A DNA stretch of 6,269 nucleotides, from contig CAAGIT010000172.1 of the NCBI GenBank assembly GCA_900769995.1, forward strand, positions 1 through 6,269. The letters are read 5' to 3'. Under the pieces are notes generated by a model. That model saw nothing but the letters and a program-made list of their open reading frames with translations. It was not told where the DNA came from and searched no databases. The translations under genes and the position numbers were made by a program. The stretch is from an uncultured Oscillospiraceae bacterium. Lineage in GTDB: Bacteria > Bacillota > Clostridia > Oscillospirales > Oscillospiraceae. Positions within the stretch are counted from its first letter, which is position 1, and each line of letters starts with the position of its first letter. Below are positions 5,980 to 6,269 of the stretch, piece by piece.

Positions 5980-6269
5980 CTTCCGTTCCCTCCGCATCAG
6001 CGATCTCGTCATACTCCGCGGAGTACGAGCTGTAGTCACCGAACATACCGGAATACTCACTCTTGTGCATGATGTGAATATCCTCCGGATTCAGGCGGAT
6101 ACCGATATAGGAGCCCTCGGGACAGAAATCGGTGGTCTGGATGAGCCACTTGAAGCCCTTGAAATCAACGATGGTGTCGTAGTGGACACCCTTAAAGGTG
6201 ACGGACGTGACCGTACCGCAGAGATGACCCTCGGATGGGTCAACAATGTCAATGTCCTCGGGACGGATC
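5969..6269 (-). CDS. potA: Polyamine ABC transporter ATPase PotA (C-terminal part only)
   Basis: The last 99 codons of the ATPase subunit, entering from the right edge and ending at TAA 5969-5971. The first visible residues, IRPEDIDIV, are the typical opening of the TOBE domain of PotA/MalK-type import ATPases. They are followed by a small beta-rich segment (GTVTSVTFKGVHYDTIV, then IQTTDF, then GSYIGIRLNPEDIHIM). This regulatory domain follows the nucleotide-binding domain, which is off-window, so Walker motifs cannot be checked. The final 30 residues are low-complexity and acidic, with Tyr, Ser, Asp and Glu, ending in GTEDEE. Such a tail is not part of the TOBE core. The gene overlaps potB by 11 nt and is the first visible gene of the operon; its promoter and any regulator lie beyond the right edge. 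Assignment as PotA rather than another TOBE-containing ATPase rests mainly on the potBCD neighbours. Confidence 0.92.
   Translation of the reverse strand, partial: IRPEDIDIVDPSEGHLCGTVTSVTFKGVHYDTIVDFKGFKWLIQTTDFCPEGSYIGIRLNPEDIHIMHKSEYSGMFGDYSSYSAEYDEIADAEGTEDEE
5989..5993 (-). promoter_or_regulatory. Shine-Dalgarno site of potB, decides its start
   Basis: GGAGG on the minus strand, nine bases before ATG 5979, is embedded in the acidic 3' tail of potA (Ala-Glu-Gly codons). It supports the 271-residue PotB over the longer open frame starting at 6060. Confidence 0.8.

Noticed and set aside
5980..6060. Longer PotB start at ATG 6060, adding 27 residues
   Set aside because: The added residues lie within the potA frame, resemble no PotB N-terminus and would give an unusually large gene overlap. 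ATG 5979 has a good ribosome binding site and the usual family length.

Overview
The window holds six protein genes, all read from the minus strand, in two transcription units separated by a 77-base gap (3067-3143). The gene families, strong GGAGG ribosome binding sites, intermediate GC content and paired ABC half-exporters suggest a Gram-positive Firmicute, probably class Clostridia (Oscillospiraceae-like). This placement is an inference from style and families, not from a marker gene.

Unit 1 (right side, transcribed first) is a polyamine uptake operon in the classical order potA-potB-potC-potD. Only the last 99 codons of potA are present. The genes are tightly coupled: potA/potB overlap by 11 nt, potB/potC by 4 nt (ATGA) and potC/potD by 4 nt (ATGA). 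PotA is the ATPase, PotB and PotC are the two permease subunits, and PotD is the extracytoplasmic spermidine/putrescine-type binding protein. PotD is unusual: it has a cleavable-looking signal peptide without a convincing lipobox, and a C-terminal transmembrane helix with a basic tail. It therefore appears to be anchored at its C-terminus rather than by a lipid. A strong intrinsic terminator follows potD immediately.

Unit 2 (left side) encodes a heterodimeric type IV (ABCB-like) ABC exporter as two consecutive half-transporters that overlap by 8 nt. The first (complete) has a degenerate nucleotide-binding domain: Asp replaces the catalytic Glu after Walker B and Gln replaces the switch His. 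This is the pattern of TM287, LmrC and BmrC. The second runs off the left edge just after its canonical Walker A motif and should be the catalytically competent partner.

The gap contains, in order, the potD terminator, a near-consensus extended -10 promoter with a 17-bp spacer, and a 19-bp inverted repeat over the -35/spacer. The first exporter gene has a puzzling start. The predicted transcription start falls on the A of an in-frame ATG (possible leaderless mRNA), whereas a perfect Shine-Dalgarno sequence inside the reading frame points to an in-frame ACG. No RNA genes, mobile elements, CRISPR arrays or other repeats were seen.
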